Below are positions 25,070 to 33,846 of a DNA stretch of 64,000 bases, one piece after another. Below the pieces are notes generated by a model. The model searched no databases. It was not told the DNA's origin and saw only the letters and a program-made list of their open reading frames with translations. Positions within the stretch are counted from its first letter, which is position 1, and each line of letters begins with the position of its first letter. This DNA comes from Bacillota bacterium (GTDB lineage Bacteria; Bacillota; Bacilli; Alicyclobacillales; SLC66). Made by a program: the position numbers and the translations under genes. The DNA lies in NCBI GenBank assembly GCA_026627345.1, contig JAPNUP010000182.1:1-64000 (forward strand), read 5' to 3'.

Positions 25070-26677
25070 TTACCAAGCGGCGATCTGACCATCCGTGCGT
25101 GGCTCCGTGCCACCTGCAAGAATTCCTTGTGCGTCGCGAAGGATTATTTGTCCGCGCCCAAAACCACCGCTGTCAAGTGCCACTGTGACCTCATGGCCCC
25201 GTCTGGCTAGCGCTTGCGCCACATGTTCAGGGATGCCGCGTTCCACCTCGACTTTGCGACCTTCGTGCCACTGCCACCGCGGCGCGTCCAACGCGGCTTG
25301 GGGGTTCATCCCGAGATCGAGCATATTCATCACGACCTGGACATGGCCTTGCGGCTGCATATATCCGCCCATCACGCCGAATGGTCCGACGGCCTCTCCG
25401 TCTTTGGTCAGGAATCCCGAAATAATAGTATGGTAAGTGCGCTTGCCAGGCTCCAGATAATTGGCGTGTGTCGCATCGAGTGAAAAAGTATGCCCACGGT
25501 TTTGCAAGCTGATTCCGGTGTCCGGGATCACGACGCCTGCGCCGAACCCCATGTAGTTGCTTTGAATAAAGGATACCATCGAACCGTCGCGATCCGCTGT
25601 CGCCAGATAGACCGTTCCGCCTTTCGGTGGAGAACCGGGAAAGGGAACTCCCGCTTCTTCACCAATGAGAGCCGCTCGCTGCCTGGCATACGTTTCATCT
25701 AGTAGCGCACTTGCTGAGACGGCCATGGTTTTCGGATCCGTGATGACCTGTAGGCCGTCAGCAAAAGCGAGCTTGAGCGCTTCGATTTGCAGGTGCGTAA
25801 AGCGCTCTCCGGCACCGAGATCAGGGCCTAGTTGCTTGAGAATCTGCAGCGTCTGCAGCGCCACCACACCTTGTCCGTTCGGCGGCAGTTCCCACACATC
25901 GTAGCCGCGATAAGAGACACCAAGCGGTTCAACCCACTCTGGTGCAAAGCTTGCAAGGTCCTCTTCACTCAGATAGCCACCGTGCTGCTTGCAAAACGCG
26001 GCGATCCGCTGTGCTAACTCCCCTTCGTAAAAATCGCGTGCACCTGTTCTCGCGATCGCTTCGAGCGTCGCAGCGTGGCCGGGTGACCGCCATTTCTCCC
26101 CAATCCGCGGTGCACGTCCACCCGGCATGAACGTGGCGAGAAAACTTTCGTGCACAGGCCCTTGCAAAGCACGCGCGTACGCGCGCTGGGCCGCGGCCCA
26201 GTACTTGCCAAGCACGGGCGAAAGCGGGTAGCCATCACGCGCATACTCGATGGCCGGGGCAAGCGCCGCCTCCAGTCCCAGTCGTCCAAAGCGCTCCATG
26301 AGGGCCGCCCAGGCCGCAGGTGCCCCTGGCACAGTCACCGGAGCTAACCCAAAGCGGGGCATGGTCACGTGCCCGGCGCTGCGCATATGCTCAGCGGTCA
26401 AACTGAGCGGCGCCGGACCGGATGCGTTTAGTCCGTAGAGCTTGCCTTGATGATAGATAATCGCAAAGGCATCGGCCCCAATGCCGTTCGATGTCGGCTC
26501 GACCACAGTCAAGCAAGCAGCCGCTGCGACAGCCGCATCGATTGCATTGCCGCCTCTCCGAAGCACCTCTAGTCCGGCTTGTGCAGCCAGTGGCTGCGAG
26601 GTGGCGACCATTCCTCTTTCCGCATAAACCACTGAACGGCGAGAAGGGTAGGGATAAGTCAAAGCGTCCACTTGCAA
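25070..26677 (-). CDS. ggt: gamma-glutamyltransferase family protein
   Basis: The product has the N-terminal GGT core (VATSQPLAAQAGLEVLRRGG, then NAIDAAVAAAACL), the linker to the self-cleavage point, the nucleophile Thr at about residue 353 in PKGGTVYLATADRDG, and the C-terminal GGYMQPQGHVQ segment. GGT proteins transfer or hydrolyse gamma-glutamyl groups; close relatives also act as cephalosporin acylases. No signal peptide is visible, so it may be cytoplasmic. TTG 26677 is chosen (AAGGGAG 8 bases upstream); the frame continues upstream into the kinase gene, so the start is uncertain. It lies directly after an OmpR-type two-component pair. Confidence 0.85.
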   Translation of the reverse strand: MQVDALTYPYPSRRSVVYAERGMVATSQPLAAQAGLEVLRRGGNAIDAAVAAAACLTVVEPTSNGIGADAFAIIYHQGKLYGLNASGPAPLSLTAEHMRSAGHVTMPRFGLAPVTVPGAPAAWAALMERFGRLGLEAALAPAIEYARDGYPLSPVLGKYWAAAQRAYARALQGPVHESFLATFMPGGRAPRIGEKWRSPGHAATLEAIARTGARDFYEGELAQRIAAFCKQHGGYLSEEDLASFAPEWVEPLGVSYRGYDVWELPPNGQGVVALQTLQILKQLGPDLGAGERFTHLQIEALKLAFADGLQVITDPKTMAVSASALLDETYARQRAALIGEEAGVPFPGSPPKGGTVYLATADRDGSMVSFIQSNYMGFGAGVVIPDTGISLQNRGHTFSLDATHANYLEPGKRTYHTIISGFLTKDGEAVGPFGVMGGYMQPQGHVQVVMNMLDLGMNPQAALDAPRWQWHEGRKVEVERGIPEHVAQALARRGHEVTVALDSGGFGRGQIILRDAQGILAGGTEPRTDGQIAAW

Positions 26678-26699
26678 TGCGGTCACTCCCTTGGCATAG

Positions 26700-28052
26700 T
26701 CACTTGAGGCTTGCGTGTGTATCGGTCGAAGGTGCCGGCAACAAAATGCTAAACTCGCTACCGACACCGGGGGTACTACGACTTAATATGCGCCCATTAT
26801 GCGCCTCCGCGATCCACTGCGCAATCGCCAGTCCAAGCCCGGTTCCGCCTTGTGCGCGTTCGCGTGCTTTATCTCCACGATAAAAGCGTTCAAAAACATG
26901 CTCGAGATCTTCTTTTTTAATCCCGATCCCTGTGTCCGCTACATCGATGCGCACAGCGGCGCGCTGGCGCGATAATCGCAGGCGCACACTTCCTGTCTCC
27001 GTATACTTGATCGCATTGTCTACGATGATGACCAGCAGCTGATAGAGTCTTTCCTCGTCCCCTTGCACGACGAATCGTTCACTTTCCCCGCCCACTTGCT
27101 CCATCTGTAATGAGAGGCCTTTCATTTCCGCGAGCGGTTCCAGCGCCTCCACGACGCGCGTCGCAATGCCCGCCATGTCGACCGTATCCCGGCGAATCTG
27201 TGTTTGCGCGGAATCTGTCTTCGCCAGCGTCAATAAATCGTCTGTGAGCTTCGTCAGGCGCCGCGCTTCTGCCTTGGCGTTACTGAGCCACTCCAGATTG
27301 TCTAGAATAGAGCCTTGTGCGTGGCTCAGAAGCACGTCGAGATTGGCCTGAATCACAGCGAGTGGCGTGCGCAACTCATGAGAGGCGTCTGCGACAAACT
27401 GGCGCTGACGCTGCCACGAGCGCGCTATCGGTTTTAACGCTCGATTGGATGCAAAAAACCCGATCAAGAGCGCAGCCACCGCCCCAAGGATGCCGACAGT
27501 GATCAGCACTTGTCGCAAAAGACGCAGATCACTGACTTGCCGTTCGATATTCATGCCGACTTGCACCGTGACGAAACCTTGCGTATCAGGAAAAATGACA
27601 GGCTGGGTCAAAACGCGCAGTTGCGCATTTCCCTGCGTCCAAAAAACCGTGTCGATCAAGGCGCCACCTGAAAGTTGCGGCGTGCCAAACACACTGCTAA
27701 GCCCTGGCGCAGACTCGTAAAGCACTGCGCCGCTAGCCGCCCTCACCACGACATAGGTACCCCCGGAACCGGATTGCATAGGGGGTGCACCGACGCCTTG
27801 CGAGCCTGTTACACCAGCTGTAGCTGCGAGCAGCAAGGCGCGATGAATAACAGGACGCGCGGTGACTTCGAGTAGCGTGTCTATTTCACTCATCGTCAAG
27901 CGATCCATCCAGGCGTAGATCGCCGCCGCCGAGGCGAGATACAAGATCACGACAAAGGCGACGAGAATAGCCGTCAGCTGTCGTCTTGCTGTGACAAAGA
28001 GACTGCCTTCCTTGCGCCCAGATCTCCCCGCTTTAAGCACGCGCTGACTCAT
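26700..28052 (-). CDS. membrane sensor histidine kinase
   Basis: The 450-residue product has TM1 at about 25-48, an external domain of some 130 residues, TM2 at about 181-200, a HAMP-like linker, HisKA with His about 225 in ASHELRTPLAV, and HATPase_c (DNAIKYT, DTGIGI, GTGLGLAI). ATG 28052 overlaps the regulator stop by 4 bases (ATGA). Signal unknown; the proximity of ggt may hint at a peptide or cell-envelope signal, without direct support. Confidence 0.93.
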   Translation of the reverse strand: MSQRVLKAGRSGRKEGSLFVTARRQLTAILVAFVVILYLASAAAIYAWMDRLTMSEIDTLLEVTARPVIHRALLLAATAGVTGSQGVGAPPMQSGSGGTYVVVRAASGAVLYESAPGLSSVFGTPQLSGGALIDTVFWTQGNAQLRVLTQPVIFPDTQGFVTVQVGMNIERQVSDLRLLRQVLITVGILGAVAALLIGFFASNRALKPIARSWQRQRQFVADASHELRTPLAVIQANLDVLLSHAQGSILDNLEWLSNAKAEARRLTKLTDDLLTLAKTDSAQTQIRRDTVDMAGIATRVVEALEPLAEMKGLSLQMEQVGGESERFVVQGDEERLYQLLVIIVDNAIKYTETGSVRLRLSRQRAAVRIDVADTGIGIKKEDLEHVFERFYRGDKARERAQGGTGLGLAIAQWIAEAHNGRILSRSTPGVGSEFSILLPAPSTDTHASLK

Positions 28053-28738
28053 ACGCGCAGCGCGTATCCGACGCCGCGCACCGTTTCAATCAAGGATGCT
28101 CCTGCACCTCCGCCGCCTTGCGGGTGAGCATCGATTTTTTTACGCAAAAAATGTACGTAGATCTCTACAGCGTTAGTATCCTCCGGACCACCGAAACCCC
28201 AGATGCGATCCAATATCAGTTCTTTAGGCAACACTTGTCCAGGATTGCGCAAAAACAGCTCCAGCAGTTGAAACTCCTTGGCGGTCAAACCTAGCGTTTC
28301 GCCATGGTAGGATACGCTACGCGTGATCAGATCTAGCTCAAACGGTCCTGCCTCGAGTTTCTTGGTCCCTACGACATCGCCCGCGCGACGCGTCAAGGCA
28401 CGGACACGAGCAAGTAGCTCCTTGATCGCAAAAGGTTTCACCAAATAATCGTCAGCCCCTGCATCGAGCCCTTGAACTCGGTCGTCAACCGCATCTTTGG
28501 CCGTCAGTAACAGGATCGGTGTCGAGTCCCCTTCGGCTCTCAACGTTTCTACGATCTGGTATCCAGTCATCCCGGGCAACATCACATCCACCACGAGCAA
28601 GTCGTACCCGCCGTCTTGCGCGAGCGCCAACCCAGTGTGGCCATCTGTCGCTGTATCCACCGCAAATTGCAGATCCACAAAAGTCTGTTGCAACGCGCGC
28701 AGCAATTTCACTTCATCATCAATAATGAGCATACGCAT
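28049..28738 (-). CDS. OmpR family response regulator
   Basis: The 229-residue product has a receiver domain with phospho-acceptor Asp about 51 (VVDVMLPGM), the Lys in DYLVKPF, and a C-terminal winged helix (LTAKEFQLLELFLRNPGQ). GAGGTG lies upstream of ATG 28738. It is co-transcribed with the kinase behind it. Confidence 0.95.
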   Translation of the reverse strand: MRMLIIDDEVKLLRALQQTFVDLQFAVDTATDGHTGLALAQDGGYDLLVVDVMLPGMTGYQIVETLRAEGDSTPILLLTAKDAVDDRVQGLDAGADDYLVKPFAIKELLARVRALTRRAGDVVGTKKLEAGPFELDLITRSVSYHGETLGLTAKEFQLLELFLRNPGQVLPKELILDRIWGFGGPEDTNAVEIYVHFLRKKIDAHPQGGGGAGASLIETVRGVGYALRV

Positions 28739-28833
28739 GTGGCTCGCACCTCCAGTCAGTCAGGGCCAGTATCCACTGCGTGCATTGAAAATGCCTTGAG
28801 GTCACAGCGCACTGTCCTGCTTCGCCACCTGTA

Positions 28834-29139
28834 TCAGGGACGCTGGATTGCGGCGTAGGCTTCGTCTGTCAACCGCGCCGACGCCAAGTCCTCGGCTGTC
28901 AATCCACCAGCGTGCCAAGTGGTCCATTTCACTGTGATATTTTTGTAATCGATCGCGATCAGCGGATGATGATTGCGACTTTCCGCCTCCTGCGCTACGC
29001 GCTGGACAAAGGTGATGCCGGTCAAATAGTCGGTAAAGCGAAACCGGCGCACCAGCCACTGTTCATCGCGTTTCCATTCGGGCAGTTGTGAAAGGGCTTC
29101 AGTCAACTCTAGTTCTCCTATCTTGATCGGTGCGGTCAT
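28834..29139 (-). CDS. phhB: pterin-4a-carbinolamine dehydratase
   Basis: The 101-residue product matches the PCD family: WLVRRFRFTDYLTGITFVQRVA, then the catalytic ESRNHHPLIAIDYKNITVKW with the His-His pair and Trp, and a C-terminal LTAEDLASA. It dehydrates 4a-hydroxytetrahydrobiopterin or a related pterin. No phenylalanine hydroxylase is nearby, so a role in molybdopterin-like or folate-like pterin turnover is possible. TAGGAGG is upstream of ATG 29139. Confidence 0.9.
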   Translation of the reverse strand: MTAPIKIGELELTEALSQLPEWKRDEQWLVRRFRFTDYLTGITFVQRVAQEAESRNHHPLIAIDYKNITVKWTTWHAGGLTAEDLASARLTDEAYAAIQRP

Positions 29140-29168
29140 CGGTTGATCCTCCTATCCTTTTCTTTCGT

Positions 29169-29174
29169 ATTATA
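29169..29174 (-). promoter_or_regulatory. candidate -10 element of phhB
   Basis: On the minus strand TATAAT lies 30 bases before the phhB start. No good -35 is visible at 17 bases. Confidence 0.4.
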
Positions 29175-29253
29175 CCTCTAGTCACCATGGAAGTCTGTGC
29201 TACTATGAGGGTGCTAGACTGCTCAACATACGCCTGCCAAAGGAGTCTATCAT

Positions 29254-30810
29254 GTGACGGTGACCGAGGACTTATACCGCTTCTTTTTACGGCGGTTGCT
29301 ACGCAACTACATCGTTGGATCGCTGATTGCCGTTTTAGGTGTCGGCGGCGTCTTGATGTTCACCACGCTACACTTTCGCGGCGCGCAACTCAGCGTGATC
29401 CTCGCGACTCTCGGCGTCTCACTCTTATGCATGTTCGCCGTGGAATCTATCGCCTTTCGGCGCGATCTGCGACCCATCCGCGAGGTTCTGTTTAGCCAGC
29501 CAGAAAACCTACAGATCTTGCGCACTGCTTATGCGCGTGCGCATCGCTTTCCCTTGCTGACGGTGCGCCGCGTGCTCGGCCCACACCTGTTTGGACTCGC
29601 CATTCCCGAAGTGATACTGACGATCTGGGAGATACATGCAAGGCTTTTGCAGTTGCCTGATGCCATCGTCTTGACTGCACTGTTGGCTGCAGTACTCGTC
29701 GCCAGCATGCATGGTATGGTCGAATACTTCCTCGCCACCACAGCCATCCAACCTGTGTTAACCGCCTTGCGCCAAATGGCCAAAGAACGCTTTGACAGCG
29801 ATCTCTCTCTGGATGGACAAGTCGTCGTCTCCATCCGGACCAAGTTCTTGCTCAGCACACTATTTGTCGGCACGCTGCCACTTCTTCTGTTTAGTCTAGC
29901 GACCCAGTGGCGCTTAACAGAGATCGCAGGCGCGCTGTCCGGCACGTACTGGCAGTGGGCCATTGGCGTTTTGTTGATCGGGATCTGCTTTGCCACGATC
30001 GGCGCATGGTTGCTTTGGGTGTCGGTGCGTCATCCCATCGAGCAACTACAGTCGGCGATGCGCAGCGTACAGCGCGGCGACTTGGCTGTTCGCGCGAACG
30101 ACTTGTACAGCGACGAGTTTTCGCGCCTCGTAGCCGGGTTTAACCACATGGTCGGCGGGTTGTTGGCACGTGACGAACTGAACACGTTGCTACTGGACAG
30201 CTACTTCGCGACACTGGCTGCCGCACTCGACGCTCGCGATCCATACACCGCAGGACACTCTGTACGCGTGGCGCAGTACGCAGTGGAAATTGGTCGCAAG
30301 GTGGGGTTGCCGACGCCCGAACTGCAAAATTTGCGTAAATGTTCGCTACTCCATGACATCGGCAAAATCGGCGTGCGCGACAGCATTTTACTGAAAGAAG
30401 GTCGGCTCACGGAAGATGAGTTCGACCAGATGAAAAAGCATCCCGCTCTCGGTGAAGCGATCCTACGCGAGGTGCAGCCTGTAGAGGCCATGGCTCCGCT
30501 CTTGCCAGGCGTTCGATCGCACCACGAAAGATACGATGGCAAAGGCTATCCTGATGGCGCGGCAGGTGACGATATCCCGCTGTTCGGTCGAATCATTGCA
30601 GTGGCAGACGCCTTTGATGCCATGACCTCCGACCGGCCCTACCGAAAAGGGATGCCGGTCGCCAAGGCTCTCTCTATTCTTGACGAAGGGCGTGGGAGCC
30701 AGTGGGATCCTTTGTTTGCAGACGGCTTTATCGAATGGGCGAGGCAGAACCCCCACCTACTTGACCGCCCGGGCAACGCCAATCTAGCGGAGCAACTCGT
30801 CAGTTCGTAG
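29254..30810 (+). CDS. HD-GYP domain cyclic-di-GMP phosphodiesterase with HAMP
   Basis: The 518-residue product has several hydrophobic helices over about residues 10-255, a HAMP domain around 245-300, and an HD-GYP domain from about 310 with LLHDIGKIGV (metal-binding HD) and HHERYDGKGYPDG. These residues are intact, so hydrolysis of c-di-GMP is expected. GTG 29254 follows AAAGGAG by 8 bases. It stands alone; its last 11 bases overlap the convergent thioesterase gene. Confidence 0.92.
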   Translation: MTVTEDLYRFFLRRLLRNYIVGSLIAVLGVGGVLMFTTLHFRGAQLSVILATLGVSLLCMFAVESIAFRRDLRPIREVLFSQPENLQILRTAYARAHRFPLLTVRRVLGPHLFGLAIPEVILTIWEIHARLLQLPDAIVLTALLAAVLVASMHGMVEYFLATTAIQPVLTALRQMAKERFDSDLSLDGQVVVSIRTKFLLSTLFVGTLPLLLFSLATQWRLTEIAGALSGTYWQWAIGVLLIGICFATIGAWLLWVSVRHPIEQLQSAMRSVQRGDLAVRANDLYSDEFSRLVAGFNHMVGGLLARDELNTLLLDSYFATLAAALDARDPYTAGHSVRVAQYAVEIGRKVGLPTPELQNLRKCSLLHDIGKIGVRDSILLKEGRLTEDEFDQMKKHPALGEAILREVQPVEAMAPLLPGVRSHHERYDGKGYPDGAAGDDIPLFGRIIAVADAFDAMTSDRPYRKGMPVAKALSILDEGRGSQWDPLFADGFIEWARQNPHLLDRPGNANLAEQLVSS

Positions 30811-31288
30811 AGGCTGCTGATTGGTGGTAAAAAGTGCCCGTCCCGGATGCTACGAGGGTTCCCTGATCGTCGAAAATCTCGCACTTCGCCGTGTACAGTC
30901 GCCGGCCTGTAGAGACAATCTGGGCTTTGGCGATCAGCTTCGCACCACGAGCAGGTTTGTGGTACTGCACGGACATCTGCACCGTCACACCAGGTCGATT
31001 GGCCTTTAAATGACTGGCTAAGCCCATAGCATTGTCAGCCAGCAGTGCTAGCACGCCACCGTGCGCCATCTGCACCGGATTCATTGTGAGTTCATTCAAG
31101 TCGATCGTGACCGTACATTCACCAGCCGCTTCCCAGTTCGCAAGATCAACTGTTTCCCCGAAGAAGTAGTGCAAGAAGTAAAAATGATCAGCACGCGCTT
31201 CGCGAAGGGCTTGTGCCGCCTTTAGCCCGGCCTGCAACTCCGCCTCATCATAATCCGCCAGTCGCATGACCAACTCGTCTTTCGTCAA
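30800..31288 (-). CDS. PaaI family hotdog thioesterase
   Basis: The 162-residue product shows a hotdog fold with NPVQMAHGGVLALLADNAMGLA, the catalytic HGG of PaaI-type acyl-CoA thioesterases, then MSVQYHKPARGAKL. It should release acyl groups from CoA; substrate unknown. TTG 31288 follows ACGGAGTG. There is no aromatic degradation cluster nearby. Confidence 0.85.
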   Translation of the reverse strand: MTKDELVMRLADYDEAELQAGLKAAQALREARADHFYFLHYFFGETVDLANWEAAGECTVTIDLNELTMNPVQMAHGGVLALLADNAMGLASHLKANRPGVTVQMSVQYHKPARGAKLIAKAQIVSTGRRLYTAKCEIFDDQGTLVASGTGTFYHQSAASTN

Positions 31289-31357
31289 TGATATTCACTC
31301 CGTCCGTCATTTCACTGAACCTCTCTGATTGCCGCATGACCCCGTCTCGATGTCTCA

Positions 31358-31432
31358 TGGTATAATCAGGGCGCTTTCGCTCTCACCCATTATACAAAAC
31401 GAAGCGAAGAATACCTGAATCTCTGGTACAAT
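31358..31432 (+). promoter_or_regulatory. two extended -10 promoters before the DedA-ABC operon
   Basis: TGGTATAAT at 31358-31366 and TGGTACAAT at 31424-31432 fit the TGn extended -10 pattern. The second lies 33 bases before the DedA start. Neither has a clear -35. The interval 31289-31465 otherwise holds no gene. Confidence 0.5.
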
Positions 31433-31465
31433 GATCTGAGTGAATTCCGAATGCAGATGGGATGA

Positions 31466-32089
31466 TTGCGATTGTCACCAAGTCAGCTCTTGCAACACTA
31501 CGGTTATATCGGCGTTGTCATTGCGCTGATTCTTGAGTTTCTCCTCATCCCCTTCCCTGCAGAGACGATTTTGGTCGTCTCCGGGGTCATGTGGCACAAA
31601 GGGCTGTTTCATCTGATCCCTTTGTTGATCGTGGCCACATTAGGATCGTGGGGCGGTTCGCTACTTGGTTACAGCCTTGGGCGCCTGCTTGGACGGCCTG
31701 TCATCGTCCGTTACGGCCGTTATGTCAAACTCGATGAGAAAAACCTACTCAAAGCGGAAACGGCCTTTCGTCAATATTCAGTGTTGATCCTTGGAATTGG
31801 TCGCTTTATCGCGGGCATTCGCGTGCTGATCGCCTATGTCGCAGGTATCAATAAGATGAGCATTGGTCTATACGGCGTGATTACGCTTGTATCCGCCGCG
31901 ATCTGGGCGACAGCATTCATCCTCCTTGGCGCCACGATCGGCACAGAGTGGCACGTCGTGTCCATGTGGATTCTGATGCACAAGTTCCTGTCGGGATTGT
32001 TCCTTGTCATCTTGCTCGCCGTGCTCTTTTTCTGGTTGCGCCGCAAACGCCTGGCCAAACAGCGCGAGAGGGGTGAACATGCCAGTTGA
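31466..32089 (+). CDS. DedA family membrane protein
   Basis: The 207-residue product has about 5 hydrophobic helices and the DedA signature: FPAETILVVSG, GSLLGYSLGRLLG, FIAGIRVLIAYVAG and a terminal helical basic tail. DedA proteins flip lipids such as undecaprenyl phosphate or phosphatidylethanolamine across the membrane. TTG 31466 is chosen; TTG 31472 is possible. Its stop overlaps the permease start by 4 bases (TTGA), indicating coupling. Confidence 0.88.
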   Translation: MRLSPSQLLQHYGYIGVVIALILEFLLIPFPAETILVVSGVMWHKGLFHLIPLLIVATLGSWGGSLLGYSLGRLLGRPVIVRYGRYVKLDEKNLLKAETAFRQYSVLILGIGRFIAGIRVLIAYVAGINKMSIGLYGVITLVSAAIWATAFILLGATIGTEWHVVSMWILMHKFLSGLFLVILLAVLFFWLRRKRLAKQRERGEHAS

Positions 32090-33819
32090 ATCAGATCTGG
32101 TCTGTGTTTCGCGAACGTCGCCGCATTGGGCTGGCCGACGTGGTCGTCGTCATTTTCATTGTCGGTCTTCTGTATGCCGTGCTCGACCTTGGCAAAGGCA
32201 TGGTGGTGCCGCTTGCGCCAAAGGATCAAACGGTCATCCATCTGGATCCGAGCTACCTCCCCTACTATGCAGGTCGCTCGATGCTTCGCATGTTCATCGC
32301 CTATTTCTTATCCTTAGCGTTCGCACTGATCTATGGACGGATTGCCGCTTATCATAAAACCGCTGAGAAGATTATGATCCCAGCCTTGGACTTGTTGCAG
32401 TCCATTCCGGTGTTCGGTTTTTTGACGATCACGATCACAGGCTTTCTAGCGCTTTTCCCGGGCAATGAACTCGGGGCAGAGTGCGCTTCGATCTTTGCCA
32501 TTTTTACAGCCCAAGCTTGGAATATCACGTTTAGCTTTTACCATTCACTCACAACGATGCCTACTGATCTTAAGGAAGCCGCCGACATCAACCGTTTGCG
32601 CCCTTGGGCGCGCTTTATCAAACTCGAAGTCCCGTATAGCATGATCGGACTCGTGTACAACAGTATGATGTCATTTGGCGGCGCATGGTTCTTCCTGATC
32701 GCCTCGGAAAGTTTCACGGTGTTAAATAAAACGATCGTGTTACCTGGTATTGGCTCGTATCTAGGAGAAGCGCTGGACCGCGGCAATATCCCAGCGCTTC
32801 TGTATGGACTCATCGCCATGATGGTCGTCATTGTCGCAGTCGACCAATTGCTCTGGCGCCCTGCCGTCGCTTGGTCGCACAAGTTTAAACTGGATCAAAA
32901 CGAGTCACTCGACCCACCCACATCTTGGTTCCTACAGTTATTACGCCGATCCGAGTGGGTCAAAACGGTGCTCACTGCCGTTTTCTCCCCTCTGGCCATC
33001 GCAGTGTCAGACATCATCTGGCGACTCGAAGTCCGTTCAGCGCACCACAGTGAACAGCGCCCTGCGCACCCTCTGGCACGCATTTTACGCTGGGTGGTCT
33101 TACTGGCTGTCTTGGCCTACTGCGCACGTCTCACTGCCAGTGCTGCGGTGGAAGTGTGGCGGCTTGGGATCGGGCAGCTCTTGGACGTCGTCAAACTTGG
33201 CTTTTACACCTTTGCTCGCGTGATGGCCGCAACTGTCCTCGGCGCGCTTTGGACGGTGCCAGTCGGAGTGATGATTGGCCTTAACAGTCGATTGTCACGG
33301 ATTATGCAACCACTGATTCAAATCGCCGCTTCCTTTCCGACCAATGTCTTTTATCCACTGATCGTGATCTTCTATCTGGCGATTCACATGAACTTCAATA
33401 TCGGCGCCATCCCGCTGATCATGCTCGGGACCCAGTGGTACTTGCTATTTAACGTCATTGCCGGCACCATGGCGATTCCGACTGGTCTGAAAGAAGCCAC
33501 ATCGATCCTCAAGCTGCGCAGTGTGACTTGGTGGAAAACACTCATTTTGCCAGCGATCTTTCCGGCGCTTATCACAGGTGGTATCACAGCGAGCGGTGGC
33601 GCGTGGAATGCCAGTGTGATTGCGGAATACGTCACAGCGCGAGGCCACACCTTGGAAGCTAGTGGCCTCGGCGCCTTTATTACTCATGCGTCTGCCGTCG
33701 GAAATTGGGGGCAACTCCTTTGGGGTCTGGCTGTGATGTCCTGCTTTGTCGTGCTCATCAATCGCCTGGTGTGGCGTCGCCTCTACCGGCTCGCAGAAGA
33801 CAAGTACCATCTGGAGTAA
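32086..33819 (+). CDS. ABC transporter permease with two fused permease domains
   Basis: The 577-residue product contains two consecutive BPD_transp_1 domains, at about 40-265 and 355-570. Each carries an EAA-like loop: DLKEAADINRLRPWARFIKL and GLKEATSILKLRSVTWWKTL. The style resembles the nitrate/taurine/sulfonate permease group. TTG 32086 overlaps the DedA stop. Substrate unknown; no solute-binding protein is encoded here. The following gene is the ATPase. Confidence 0.9.
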   Translation: MNQIWSVFRERRRIGLADVVVVIFIVGLLYAVLDLGKGMVVPLAPKDQTVIHLDPSYLPYYAGRSMLRMFIAYFLSLAFALIYGRIAAYHKTAEKIMIPALDLLQSIPVFGFLTITITGFLALFPGNELGAECASIFAIFTAQAWNITFSFYHSLTTMPTDLKEAADINRLRPWARFIKLEVPYSMIGLVYNSMMSFGGAWFFLIASESFTVLNKTIVLPGIGSYLGEALDRGNIPALLYGLIAMMVVIVAVDQLLWRPAVAWSHKFKLDQNESLDPPTSWFLQLLRRSEWVKTVLTAVFSPLAIAVSDIIWRLEVRSAHHSEQRPAHPLARILRWVVLLAVLAYCARLTASAAVEVWRLGIGQLLDVVKLGFYTFARVMAATVLGALWTVPVGVMIGLNSRLSRIMQPLIQIAASFPTNVFYPLIVIFYLAIHMNFNIGAIPLIMLGTQWYLLFNVIAGTMAIPTGLKEATSILKLRSVTWWKTLILPAIFPALITGGITASGGAWNASVIAEYVTARGHTLEASGLGAFITHASAVGNWGQLLWGLAVMSCFVVLINRLVWRRLYRLAEDKYHLE

Positions 33820-33846
33820 GACAATAATTGAAGGAGTCCGAAGCTC